64,000 nucleotides of DNA, from assembly GCF_000973725.1 (NCBI RefSeq), contig NZ_CP009621.1, positions 3,527,001 to 3,591,000 on the forward strand, read 5' to 3'. Positions 1 to 8,186 of the stretch are shown in pieces. The position numbers and the translations under genes were made by a program. The DNA is from Pontibacter korlensis. GTDB lineage: Bacteria > Bacteroidota > Bacteroidia > Cytophagales > Hymenobacteraceae. Each line of letters opens with the position of its first letter. Position 1 is the first letter of the stretch. The notes beneath the pieces were generated by a model that was not told where the DNA came from, did not search any database, and was given only the letters and a program-made list of their open reading frames with translations.

Positions 1-1215
1 CGTAGCGATGCTGTTAGAGCCGTTCGCAAAGCACTACGTTATGTACGCGACGAAAATAACCAGGCAAAGCGTGACCTTATTGGATGGTTAGAGCAGGTGA
101 TGGGTGAGAATGCCGACCGCTATAACTCATACTTGTACAGCCAATCTGAAGAGGCAGTGCTGCAGGTAGAGGAGGTGAAAGCGGAGTATGAGGAGAACTC
201 GCCTGTAGTGGATGGGCGTGAAGTACTCCAGGCTTGTTTTGATGCTATGCTTTCCCGCGATCCACGTGTATTTGCCATTGGCGAAGACGTTGGTTTTATC
301 GGAGACGTGAACCAGGCCTTTGCTGGTCTGCAGGAAAAATATGGCGAGTTACGCATAACTGATACCGGAATTCGTGAGTGTACCATTATAGGGCAAGGTA
401 TTGGAGCTGCATTGCGTGGTCTGCGTCCTATCACCGAGATCCAGTACCTAGATTACCTGCTGTATGCTATTCAGACTCTTTCTGATGACTTGGCTTCGCT
501 ACAGTACCGTACCAAAGGAGGGCAAAAAGCGCCGCTGATCGTGCGTACGCGTGGTCACCGTCTGGAGGGTATCTGGCACTCAGGTTCTCCGATCGGTATG
601 ATCTTGCACAGCATAAGAGGAATGCATGTACTGGTGCCACGTAACATGACACAGGCAGCAGGCTTCTACAATGCTTTGCTTAAATCGGATGAACCGGCAT
701 TGATTATTGAGTGCCTTAACGGATACCGCCTGAAGGAGCGCATCCCGAGCAACATTGGTGAATTTACACTTCCGCTTGGCAGGCCAGAGGTGCTGAAGGA
801 AGGAACTGATATCACGATCGTTACCTATGGTTCTATGTGCCGCATTGTGATGGAAGCTGCCAAGCAGTTGGAAGAGTTCGGTATTTCGGCAGAGGTGATA
901 GACGTACAGACGCTATTGCCATTCGATATTGAGCACATGATCACAGACTCTATCCGTAAGACAAACCGAGTACTGTTTGCAGACGAGGATGTACCTGGTG
1001 GAGCCTCTGCTTACATGATGCAGCAGGTAGTGGATGAGCAGGGAGCCTGGAGATGGCTTGACTCTAAGCCACAGTGCCTGTCGGCGCAGCCGCACCGCCC
1101 GGCATACTCTTCTGATGGTGACTACTTCTCTAAACCTAACTCAGAAGATGTGTTCGAGACGGTGTACGAGATGATGCACGAGGCTGATCCAAAAGCTTAT
1201 CCGAAGATCTATTAA
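1..1215 (+). CDS. 2-oxoacid dehydrogenase E1, beta part of an alpha/beta fusion (5' truncated)
   Basis: The reading frame is already open at base 1, so the gene starts upstream of the window. The methionine at 97 is internal. The visible part has a short linker and then a complete transketolase-type beta region, with a pyrimidine-binding domain ([32 protein letters not shown]) and a C-terminal transketolase domain ([20 protein letters not shown]). It should be the thiamine-diphosphate E1 of a branched-chain 2-oxoacid or pyruvate dehydrogenase complex. The helical stretch before the beta part looks like the end of an alpha subunit, matching the fused E1 of many Bacteroidota, but the alpha part is outside the window. 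The stop codon lies inside the target duplication of the downstream IS. Substrate is not resolvable here. Confidence 0.9.
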   Translation, partial: RSDAVRAVRKALRYVRDENNQAKRDLIGWLEQVMGENADRYNSYLYSQSEEAVLQVEEVKAEYEENSPVVDGREVLQACFDAMLSRDPRVFAIGEDVGFIGDVNQAFAGLQEKYGELRITDTGIRECTIIGQGIGAALRGLRPITEIQYLDYLLYAIQTLSDDLASLQYRTKGGQKAPLIVRTRGHRLEGIWHSGSPIGMILHSIRGMHVLVPRNMTQAAGFYNALLKSDEPALIIECLNGYRLKERIPSNIGEFTLPLGRPEVLKEGTDITIVTYGSMCRIVMEAAKQLEEFGISAEVIDVQTLLPFDIEHMITDSIRKTNRVLFADEDVPGGASAYMMQQVVDEQGAWRWLDSKPQCLSAQPHRPAYSSDGDYFSKPNSEDVFETVYEMMHEADPKAYPKIY

Positions 1216-1218
1216 GTA

Positions 1219-2141
1219 ACCCAAGTTGCGATTTAGCATTGGCATGTAAACGATGAAGCCACTCAGGCTTGTTAAGGAAAAAGTAACCACACTTACTTCC
1301 TTACTTGCCATGAATGACTTCACTATTGCAATTTACTGTTTTGTTGATGATTACCTGCAAATAGCGGGCAAAAAAGCGGCGGCCAAGCGCAAGGCCAGCG
1401 ATGCGGAGATAATCACAACGGCCCTGGTGTCGGCCCGCTACTTTGGCGGCAACCTGTCTGCGGCCAGCGGCTACATGCAGCAGCACCAGAAGTGCCGGAT
1501 GCCGCACAAGAGCAACTTTAACCGGATGCTGCACCGACTGGGCGGAACGATCGCGGCCATCTTCCTGGCCCTGGGGGACTGCCTCAAGCAGCTCAACACC
1601 ACTGGCGAGTATGTGATAGACAGCTTCCCGGTGGCCGTGTGCCGCAATATTCGCATTAACCGGTGCAGACTGCTGGAGGGTGAGGCCTACAGGGGCTACA
1701 ATGTCTCTAAAAGGGAGTATTTCTACGGCTTCAAGGTGGAGGTCATCGCAACTGCCGGGGGCCTGCCGGTGAGTTACTTTATCGTGGCGGGAAGCGTGCA
1801 CGATGGCAGAGCCCTGCAGGCCATGCACCTGGACCTGCCGCCGGAAAGCAGCCTGTACGGGGACAGCGCCTACACCAATTATGAGGTGGAGGACCTGCTG
1901 GCCGAATGCGAGCAGGTCAGCCTGCTTACTCAGCGGAAAAGCAACAGCAAGCGGAAAGACAGCCCGGCGATGGACTATATAAAAGCGGTGATGAGGAAGA
2001 GAATAGAGACAACTTTCAGTGAGATAGAGGCGGCCTTTCCCCGAACGATCCACGCCGTGACTCCGCAAGGATTTCTGCTAAAGATTGTCCTATTCCTCTT
2101 TGCTTACACCATCAATAAATGTATTTAATCGCAACTTGAGT
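1219..2141 (+). mobile_element. IS982-family insertion sequence
   Basis: The ends form near-perfect inverted repeats: left acccaagttgcgatt at 1219-1233, right complement actcaagttgcgatt at 2127-2141, with one mismatch. Both ends are flanked by taagta (1213-1218 and 2142-2147), a likely 6-bp target duplication; ttaagta also repeats if one base is shared with the end. The single transposase gene fills the element. It sits between the E1 stop codon and the hairpin terminator at 2161. The intact ends, intact transposase and exact flanking repeat suggest a recent insertion. The exact terminal base could shift by one. Confidence 0.88.
1253..2128 (+). CDS. IS982-family transposase
   Basis: This 291-residue protein has the DDE layout of IS982-type transposases (DDE_Tnp_1 fold): first Asp in GEYVIDSFPV, second in YGDSAYTNYE and the Glu in KRIETTFSEIEAAF. 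YFYGFKVEVI and SVHDGRALQ also match the family. The length is normal for a full-length family member and no frameshift is seen. The ATG at 1253 gives that length; the ATG at 1310 (MNDFTIAIYC) is a possible alternative. Its GC-rich codon choice (ggcc, ctg, cgg) differs from the neighbours and fits recent arrival. Confidence 0.92.
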   Translation: MKPLRLVKEKVTTLTSLLAMNDFTIAIYCFVDDYLQIAGKKAAAKRKASDAEIITTALVSARYFGGNLSAASGYMQQHQKCRMPHKSNFNRMLHRLGGTIAAIFLALGDCLKQLNTTGEYVIDSFPVAVCRNIRINRCRLLEGEAYRGYNVSKREYFYGFKVEVIATAGGLPVSYFIVAGSVHDGRALQAMHLDLPPESSLYGDSAYTNYEVEDLLAECEQVSLLTQRKSNSKRKDSPAMDYIKAVMRKRIETTFSEIEAAFPRTIHAVTPQGFLLKIVLFLFAYTINKCI

Positions 2142-2160
2142 TAAGTATAAAACACAGAAA

Positions 2161-2198
2161 CAGAAAGCCCCGGTAGTCTGAACTGCCGGGGCTTTCTG
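2161..2198. terminator. Bidirectional intrinsic terminator
   Basis: Left arm cagaaagccccggtag (2161-2176) pairs with ctgccggggctttctg (2183-2198) over 16 positions with one G-U pair and a 6-nt loop. T-rich sequence follows on the + strand. It was probably the native terminator of the E1 gene, now separated from it by the IS, and it also faces the convergent lipoprotein gene. Confidence 0.85.
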
Positions 2199-2223
2199 TT
2201 TCTGTCTGTACCTTGAGCTATAT

Positions 2224-2766
2224 TTATTGGCCCTGGTATAGAATAATATCATCCGTATATACTACATTGCTCTTGTTTAGGGCACGGTCGTAGATAAATA
2301 CTTCAAAACGGATCGTGTCCCGGAAAGGGTAACTTTCTGTGGTAAAGCTGGTGATGGTGTAACGTATTTCACCTTCCAGCGCTTCCTGCTTTTCGTCACT
2401 GGATAACCTAGGAAAGCGCCCGTTGAAGTTAACAGGTCGAGGCTCGTAGGTATTGCCCCGCTTTACCTGCATGTTTACGATAAAGTTGTCGTAGTATTGG
2501 GAGCCAGGGTTAAAAGGAGGCTCGAAGTCTGGTCCGGTCTGCGAGCCGCCTTCGCCACGGCTAAGCCCCAGGTCGCCATCTCCGTCCTGGTAGTCTACTG
2601 CTATGACCAAGGAGTCGAACACAACTCTGTTCTTGGTATAGGTATACTGCTCTACCCGGTCGAACGTAATCTCGGGCACATCGCTATAGTTCGGCTCTTC
2701 GCGGCAACCGCCCAGGGTGAGTGCAAGCACCAGCACGGCGGTGCTATACTTTAGCAGGTTTTTCAT
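2224..2766 (-). CDS. Hypothetical lipoprotein
   Basis: This is a 180-residue protein with a lipoprotein signal peptide, MKNLLKYSTAVLVLALTLGGC, whose lipobox cysteine is residue 21. The mature part carries an acidic motif (DYQDGDGDLGLSRGEGG) and ends in beta-rich sequence (RFEVFIYDRALNKSNVVYTDDIILYQ). No catalytic domain is recognised. It should sit in the periplasm or outer membrane as a small beta-sandwich-like lipoprotein. It is divergent from the LuxE-type gene, with about 70 bp between them, and converges on the terminator at 2161. Function unknown. Confidence 0.8.
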   Translation of the reverse strand: MKNLLKYSTAVLVLALTLGGCREEPNYSDVPEITFDRVEQYTYTKNRVVFDSLVIAVDYQDGDGDLGLSRGEGGSQTGPDFEPPFNPGSQYYDNFIVNMQVKRGNTYEPRPVNFNGRFPRLSSDEKQEALEGEIRYTITSFTTESYPFRDTIRFEVFIYDRALNKSNVVYTDDIILYQGQ

Positions 2767-2835
2767 GTGGACTATCAGAAAATGAAGCTAAATTTACTAA
2801 ATCAAACGCAGTAAATATAGGATTTGTTGTATTCA

Positions 2836-3831
2836 ATGGATTTTAAAACCCACCACCTCAGCGTACTTAGCCAGCAGGAGCTTTTCGACTTTACTTCTAC
2901 GGCTTTAGCGTTGTTCCGTTTCCAGGCATCAAATAACCCGGTTTACCGGCAATACCTGCAGAACTTGCATGTAAATCCAGAAGAAGTACAGGCATTGGAA
3001 CAAATACCATACCTGCCTATCGAGTTTTTTAAGGAGCAGGAGGTGGTAACTGGAGCGTTTGAGCCGGAAGCTGTTTTCTATAGCAGTGGTACCACCCAGC
3101 AAACCCGCAGCCGCCACTTTGTATCAAGCCTTAGCTTCTACCAACAGGTGTCGGAGCGAATCTTCGAAAGCTTCTACGGCCCATTGCAGGACTATGTAGT
3201 ATTGGCGCTACTGCCTTCGTACCTGGAGCAGGGAGGATCCTCGCTGGTGGCGATGGTTGACCATTTCATCAGGAAGACAGCGCAGCAAGAGGAAGGATTT
3301 TACCTGCACAACCATGCACAACTGCTACAGGCATTGCGGCAAGCCAAAAGTCGGGGTAAAAAAGTACTCCTGATCGGTGTTTCCTACGCCTTACTTGACT
3401 TGGCTGAAGAACTGCAGGGGCAGCAGGACTTCTCTGATGTGGTGGTGATGGAAACAGGAGGCATGAAAGGCCGACGCAGGGAAATGATACGCGAAGAGCT
3501 ACATGCGCAGCTAAAAAAAAGACTAGGTGTGCCTGCTATACACTCTGAGTACGGCATGACAGAACTGCTCTCGCAGGGCTATTCTAAAGGAGAGGGAATT
3601 TTTTGGTCTGGCTATACAATGCGCATCTTGCTGCGCGACCTGAACGACCCTTTCGACCTGAGTACCAACCTGCGTAGTGGTGGCATCAATGTTATTGATC
3701 TGGCTAATGTAGACTCCTGTGCTTTTATCGAGACCAAAGATATAGGCCGTTTACATCCTGATGGTAGTTTTGAGGTGTTGGGCCGTTTCGACAATTCCGA
3801 TATCCGTGGCTGTAATTTATTAGTAAGTTGA
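2836..3831 (+). CDS. LuxE-type acyl-protein synthetase domain protein
   Basis: About 331 residues. The phosphate-loop motif SSGTTQQTRSRH (about residues 83-94) and SEYGMTELLSQGY (about residue 234 on) are the A3- and A5-like motifs of acyl-adenylate-forming enzymes, in the arrangement of the LuxE acyl-protein synthetase family. LuxE activates a fatty acid and holds it as an acyl-enzyme, but no luxC or luxD partner is near, so the acyl acceptor is unknown. The ATG at 2836 is preferred over the TTG at 2824. The next gene starts 36 bp downstream, so the two may be co-transcribed. Confidence 0.82.
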   Translation: MDFKTHHLSVLSQQELFDFTSTALALFRFQASNNPVYRQYLQNLHVNPEEVQALEQIPYLPIEFFKEQEVVTGAFEPEAVFYSSGTTQQTRSRHFVSSLSFYQQVSERIFESFYGPLQDYVVLALLPSYLEQGGSSLVAMVDHFIRKTAQQEEGFYLHNHAQLLQALRQAKSRGKKVLLIGVSYALLDLAEELQGQQDFSDVVVMETGGMKGRRREMIREELHAQLKKRLGVPAIHSEYGMTELLSQGYSKGEGIFWSGYTMRILLRDLNDPFDLSTNLRSGGINVIDLANVDSCAFIETKDIGRLHPDGSFEVLGRFDNSDIRGCNLLVS

Positions 3832-3867
3832 TAGCACCTTTCTGCTGATCGGCCGTTTAAGTTGCCC

Positions 3868-4782
3868 ATGGGTTATATCGCTTTTATTGTTTTTGTAGTA
3901 GCTACTGTACTGTTTTTCTACAGATGGGCTACTCGCCAGAAGAGGCTCCGCAAAAAGGTGCTGCTTGCTGACTTTCCTGCTGAATGGCGTAAAATATTGC
4001 AAGACCGAGTGGGCTTTTACCATACCCTAAAGGCAGACGAGGATAAACAGCGCTTTGAGAAAATGCTGCAGTTGTTTTTGTCGGAGAAGCGCATTACTGG
4101 TATTGATGTCGAAATCGACGATCTGACAAAAGTGCTGGTGGCCTCCAGTGCCATTATTCCTATCTTCGGCTTCCGCGACTGGGAGTATCGAAACCTTGGC
4201 GAAGTACTAGTCTTTCCAGGCAGTATACAGAAGTATAAAAACGAGAAAAGTGAGGCTGTAAGTGAGGTGCTGGGCCGTGTTAATCCGTTCCAAAACGACC
4301 ACTATGTTACCCTTTCTAAGCCTGCTCTGGAGCGTGGCTTCAATGACATGGCTGACAGGAAGAATGTGGGTATCCATGAGTTCGCACACATCTTGGACCA
4401 GGCTGATGGGGAGATAGATGGTACACCTGCCGCTTACCTTCCGGATGAACTTGTGCAGCCATGGCAGGAGTTAATGTACCGCAAAATACAGAAGATCCAG
4501 AAGGGGCAGTCAGATATCGACAGCTACGGAGCCACCAGTGAGGCCGAATTCTTTGCTGTAGTAACAGAATACTTCTTTGAAAAGCCGGACCAACTGGCAG
4601 AAAAGCACCCAAAGCTATATGAACTGCTTACCAAAGTATTCTCCCAAAACCCGAAAAGGAGATTCCGACTAAATTTTAAAAAGCTGCTAAACCCTTATGG
4701 TAAACGCATCGGGCGCAATGAAACATGTCCGTGTGGAAGCGGAGAGAAGTATAAAAATTGCTGCAGATTAAAACGGAAGTAG
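3868..4782 (+). CDS. mtfA: MtfA-type zinc peptidase with C-terminal SEC-C motif
   Basis: This 304-residue protein has one N-terminal membrane segment (IAFIVFVVATVLFFY). It is followed by the M90 (Mlc titration factor A) core, with NVGIHEFAHILDQADG supplying the HEFAH zinc-binding and catalytic residues and a later EAEFFAVVTEYFFEKP as likely third ligand. E. coli MtfA is a soluble aminopeptidase that binds the repressor Mlc; here the N-terminal anchor suggests membrane attachment. The C-terminus adds GRNETCPCGSGEKYKNCC, a SEC-C zinc motif like that at the end of SecA. ATG 3868 was chosen over TTG 3862. The physiological substrate is unknown. Confidence 0.85.
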   Translation: MGYIAFIVFVVATVLFFYRWATRQKRLRKKVLLADFPAEWRKILQDRVGFYHTLKADEDKQRFEKMLQLFLSEKRITGIDVEIDDLTKVLVASSAIIPIFGFRDWEYRNLGEVLVFPGSIQKYKNEKSEAVSEVLGRVNPFQNDHYVTLSKPALERGFNDMADRKNVGIHEFAHILDQADGEIDGTPAAYLPDELVQPWQELMYRKIQKIQKGQSDIDSYGATSEAEFFAVVTEYFFEKPDQLAEKHPKLYELLTKVFSQNPKRRFRLNFKKLLNPYGKRIGRNETCPCGSGEKYKNCCRLKRK

Positions 4783-4960
4783 GAGCGTAGGTCAGAAATA
4801 GCCGTTTTTGCTTTATAAAGGCCTCCCGTCACTTAGCATTAAAGCTTATAAAAGAACATCCTGAACAACCCTTACGCCGGATGAAGTATAAGAGCTCTTC
4901 AGGATGAACATGTTAAACACAGTAGCAGCAAATTAAGATGTGCCGCTGCACGTTCTGTTA

Positions 4961-6127
4961 TTATGCTACAACTGGTCGAGCATAAGCTTCGGCATCCTCT
5001 ACGGTTATTTCAGAACCACTCATGATTACCAGGCGCTCTACCACGTTACGTAGTTCCCGCACGTTACCGCGCCAGTCAAGTCCTTGCAAGTATTCCAGTG
5101 CCTCCGGCGTAATTGTTTTTGGTTTATTACCGTAGTCGTTGGCGATATCGTTCAGGAACTTCTGTACCAGATCGGGTATATCCTCCCGGCGATCGTTCAG
5201 CGGTGGTACGTGTATAAGTATCACACCTAAGCGGTGGTACAAGTCTTCCCGGAAGTTCTTGTTCTCAATCTCCTCGAGCAGGTTCTTGTTGGTTGCCGCC
5301 ACCACGCGCACATCCACCTGAATATCCTTGTCGCCACCTACACGCGTGATCTTGTGCTCCTGTAGCGCACGCAGCACCTTTGCCTGTGCAGACAGGCTCA
5401 TGTCGCCTACCTCATCCAGAAAGAGAGTACCGCCGTTGGCCTGCTCGAACTTACCAATGCGCTGTTTCACCGCAGAGGTAAAGGAGCCCTTTTCATGCCC
5501 GAACAGCTCACTTTCGATGAGCTCACTAGGTATGGCTGCACAGTTTACCTCTACAAGAGGACCATTGCTGCGGTTGCTGTGCTCGTGTATGGCGCGTGCC
5601 ACCAACTCTTTACCTGAGCCGTTAGGGCCGGTAATCAAAACACGGGCATCCGTAGGAGCTACTTTCTCTATAGCCTGCTTCACACGGTCTAGGGCAGGAG
5701 AGGAGCCAACCATTTCATAGGTCTTGGAGATCTTCTTCTTCAGGATCTTGGTCTCCGTAACCAGGTTCGATTTGTCCAGGGCGTTGCGTACAGTAACCAA
5801 TAAGCGGTTCAGGTCCGGTGGCTTCTGCAGGAAATCGTAGGCGCCTTTTTTGGTGGCCTCCACGGCCGTATCTATTGTGCCGTGGGCAGATATCATAATA
5901 AAAGGCGAATCAGGAGTTATTTCCATGGCTTTCTCCAGCACCTCAATACCGTCCATACCAGGCATTTTGATGTCGCAAAGCACCACGTCGTACTTTGCTT
6001 TGCCTAACAACTGCAAGCCTTTTTCTCCATCTTCGGCCTCGTCTACAGTATAATTTTCGAACTCGAGGATCTCCTTAAGGGTGCTTCGGATCGCCCTCTC
6101 GTCGTCTATGATCAGGATTTTTGGCAT
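4961..6127 (-). CDS. NtrC-family response regulator without DNA-binding domain
   Basis: The protein has 388 residues. A receiver domain (phospho-acceptor Asp52 in LCDIKMPG, Lys102) is followed by a sigma-54 AAA+ domain with Walker A GPNGSGKE (about 167-174) and Walker B GGTLFLDEVGD (about 232-242). The sigma-54-contacting loop reads GSFTSA (214-219) rather than GAFTGA. The protein ends in ARPVVA soon after the AAA+ lid, with no Fis-type helix-turn-helix, unlike the 452-residue regulator at 38328. It may activate from solution or by binding a partner. No kinase gene is adjacent. Confidence 0.9.
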   Translation of the reverse strand: MPKILIIDDERAIRSTLKEILEFENYTVDEAEDGEKGLQLLGKAKYDVVLCDIKMPGMDGIEVLEKAMEITPDSPFIMISAHGTIDTAVEATKKGAYDFLQKPPDLNRLLVTVRNALDKSNLVTETKILKKKISKTYEMVGSSPALDRVKQAIEKVAPTDARVLITGPNGSGKELVARAIHEHSNRSNGPLVEVNCAAIPSELIESELFGHEKGSFTSAVKQRIGKFEQANGGTLFLDEVGDMSLSAQAKVLRALQEHKITRVGGDKDIQVDVRVVAATNKNLLEEIENKNFREDLYHRLGVILIHVPPLNDRREDIPDLVQKFLNDIANDYGNKPKTITPEALEYLQGLDWRGNVRELRNVVERLVIMSGSEITVEDAEAYARPVVA

Positions 6128-6584
6128 AGTTTTATTTAATGTGTGGTTAAGTATAGCTAATTAGCCACCGCTTGTCAAGTTAGCTGTTGCTGTTTTACGG
6201 AGATTTGTACTTCAGGATAGTCGGTTGCATGCTTCTGTAACTCTACACTTCACCCGCTGCACCAGATCTTACCATTCATTATATAGCATAACTGGCGTAT
6301 CAGATGTTCTTCTTAGGGTTGCTTGCTATATTAATAACAGTGTTATAACAAGCAATAAGCCTCTGCAAGGATGCAAATGTCGTGTTAAGCTTAAGTGCAG
6401 ACAATCAGGATAATAAATATTAACTAGTATTAATTTAAACACTGTCTGCCGCAAATGGCGTATAGGTATAATTGCTATTCGGAAAGAAACGCAATTTGTC
6501 TTTAACTATATTTAAATTACTTAATTTAGCTAAATGTAAGCTTATACTTAATAAGTTTGCCGAAATTCTGAACACAGACGCTTG
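6128..6584. other. AT-rich intergenic region between divergent regulator and mla operon
   Basis: About 455 bp of AT-rich sequence between the divergent NtrC-like gene and mlaE. Short frames in it show no recognisable protein. It should hold both promoters. Confidence 0.6.
6552..6559 (+). promoter_or_regulatory. Possible Bacteroidota -7 promoter element of mlaE
   Basis: TAAGTTTG matches the Bacteroidota -7 consensus TAnnTTTG and lies 25 bp before the mlaE ATG. No clear -33 TTTG element is seen at the usual spacing, so this is tentative. Confidence 0.3.
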
Positions 6585-7400
6585 ATGGAAATACAAGACA
6601 ATAATACAGAACCCGGAAGAAAGCGCAGGTATTTCCTTACCCGCAGGCTCGACCGGCTTTTTCTGGAGCTTTATAATATTTACGTTTTCCACGTCCGCTT
6701 TTTCAAAGAGGTTTTTGTCCCGCCTTACGAGTTCAGAGAGATTGTACGCCAATGCTATGAGGTAGGAGTAAGGTCGCTTCCCCTGATATCATTGACTGGT
6801 TTCATCATAGGTATTGTTTTTACCAACCAATCGAGGCCTTCGCTGGCAGAGTTTGGTGCTGCCTCCTGGCTGCCATCGCTGGTATCTATAGCCATTGTGC
6901 GTGCACTGGCACCACTGGTTACAGCACTTATCGCTGCAGGCCGTGTGGGTTCAAATATTGGTGCAGAGCTGGGGTCGATGCGCGTAACAGAGCAGATAGA
7001 TGCGATGGAGGTTTCGGCCACGAATCCTTTTAATTTCCTGGTGGTAACCCGGGTGCTGGCTACTACATTCATGATTCCGGCGCTCACCATGTACACTATG
7101 TTAGTTGCATTGATGGGAGCTTATCTGAATGTGAGCCAGAATGAGCTGACCAGCTTCTCTACCTATATCACCCAAGTGTTCGATGCCATCACCTTTCTGG
7201 ACATTTTTTCGTCTATCATAAAGTCGTTCATATTTGGTTTTACTATAGGCATGGTAGGTAGTTATAAAGGCTACAATTCCTCCAAAGGTACCGAGGGCGT
7301 GGGTAAGGCTGCGAACTCCTCAGTGGTTACGGCCATGTTTATGGTATTTATAGAAGAGCTTCTGGCGCTGCAAATCATCAATGCCATCAGAGCTCTTTAA
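6585..7400 (+). CDS. mlaE: MlaE-type lipid ABC transporter permease
   Basis: About 271 residues with five to six membrane segments, in the MlaE/permease family. The stretch LAPLVTALIAAGRVGSNIGA followed by ELGSMRVTEQIDAMEV is the characteristic family signature. It forms the inner-membrane core of an MCE lipid transporter that moves phospholipids between the inner and outer membranes. ATG 6585 is used rather than TTG 6582. It is the first gene of an mlaE-mlaF-mlaD operon, with 9 bp to mlaF. Confidence 0.93.
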   Translation: MEIQDNNTEPGRKRRYFLTRRLDRLFLELYNIYVFHVRFFKEVFVPPYEFREIVRQCYEVGVRSLPLISLTGFIIGIVFTNQSRPSLAEFGAASWLPSLVSIAIVRALAPLVTALIAAGRVGSNIGAELGSMRVTEQIDAMEVSATNPFNFLVVTRVLATTFMIPALTMYTMLVALMGAYLNVSQNELTSFSTYITQVFDAITFLDIFSSIIKSFIFGFTIGMVGSYKGYNSSKGTEGVGKAANSSVVTAMFMVFIEELLALQIINAIRAL

Positions 7401-7409
7401 GCAGGAACT

Positions 7410-8183
7410 ATGAAAAAGATAAACCCAAATATAAACAGGGAGAACAAAGTTATCGAGATACGAGGGCTTATGAAATCGTTCGATGACTTTGACGTGCTGA
7501 AAGGTGTGGACCTCGATCTATACCAGGGCGAGAACCTGGTGGTGTTGGGACGTTCCGGTACAGGTAAATCGGTTTTGATCAAGATCATCTCAGGACTGCT
7601 GAGCCCTGACGAAGGGATGGTGAAGGTGCTCGGCAAGCAGGTCGATAAACTCTCTTCAAAAGAGCTGGACCGGTTGCGCCTGAAAGTGGGATTCTCCTTT
7701 CAGAACAGTGCCCTATATGATAGTATGACGGTGCGGGAAAACCTGGAGTTTCCGCTTATCCGCCACGAGAAGTCTATGGGCAGAGCCGAGCGTGACCAAC
7801 TGATTCACTTTGTGCTGGATGCCGTAGGGTTGGAGCAATCTATCAACCAAATGCCATCGGAGCTTTCCGGGGGGCAGCGCAAGCGTATCGGTATTGCCCG
7901 TACACTTATACTAAAGCCTGATATTATGCTTTATGATGAGCCTACAGCCGGACTCGACCCAATTACCTGTATGGAGATCAATGGCCTGATAAATGAGGTA
8001 CAGAGCCGCTTTAATACTTCAGCCATCATCATTACACATGATCTTACCTGTGCCCGCTCAGTTGGAGATCGTATGGTTATGCTGCTCGATGGACAGTTCC
8101 AGCAGCAGGGTACCTTTGAAGAGGTGTTTAGCAGCAACGATGAGCGGGTTAAGATGTTTTATGACTACAACTTTGTGAAATAA
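7410..8183 (+). CDS. mlaF: MlaF-type ABC transporter ATPase
   Basis: This 257-residue cytoplasmic ATPase has Walker A GRSGTGKSVL, signature LSGGQRKRIGIARTL, Walker B IMLYDEPTAGLDP and the switch histidine in AIIITHDLTCA. It powers the MlaE permease. The signature LSGGQRKR and close gene neighbours place it in the MCE-associated (MlaF) group. The mlaD start follows its stop by 3 bp. Confidence 0.94.
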   Translation: MKKINPNINRENKVIEIRGLMKSFDDFDVLKGVDLDLYQGENLVVLGRSGTGKSVLIKIISGLLSPDEGMVKVLGKQVDKLSSKELDRLRLKVGFSFQNSALYDSMTVRENLEFPLIRHEKSMGRAERDQLIHFVLDAVGLEQSINQMPSELSGGQRKRIGIARTLILKPDIMLYDEPTAGLDPITCMEINGLINEVQSRFNTSAIIITHDLTCARSVGDRMVMLLDGQFQQQGTFEEVFSSNDERVKMFYDYNFVK

Positions 8184-8186
8184 CGA

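Noticed and set aside
1301..2068. Long minus-strand frame opposite the transposase
   Set aside because: It lies fully antisense to a clear transposase and has no domain, so it is a shadow frame.
4857..4906. 9-bp inverted repeat near 4857 and 4898
   Set aside because: The stem is short with a 32-nt loop and no U-tract; too weak for a terminator call.
6225..6413. 62-residue plus-strand frame in the divergent region
   Set aside because: No start context, no domain, AT-rich spacer; not supported as a gene.
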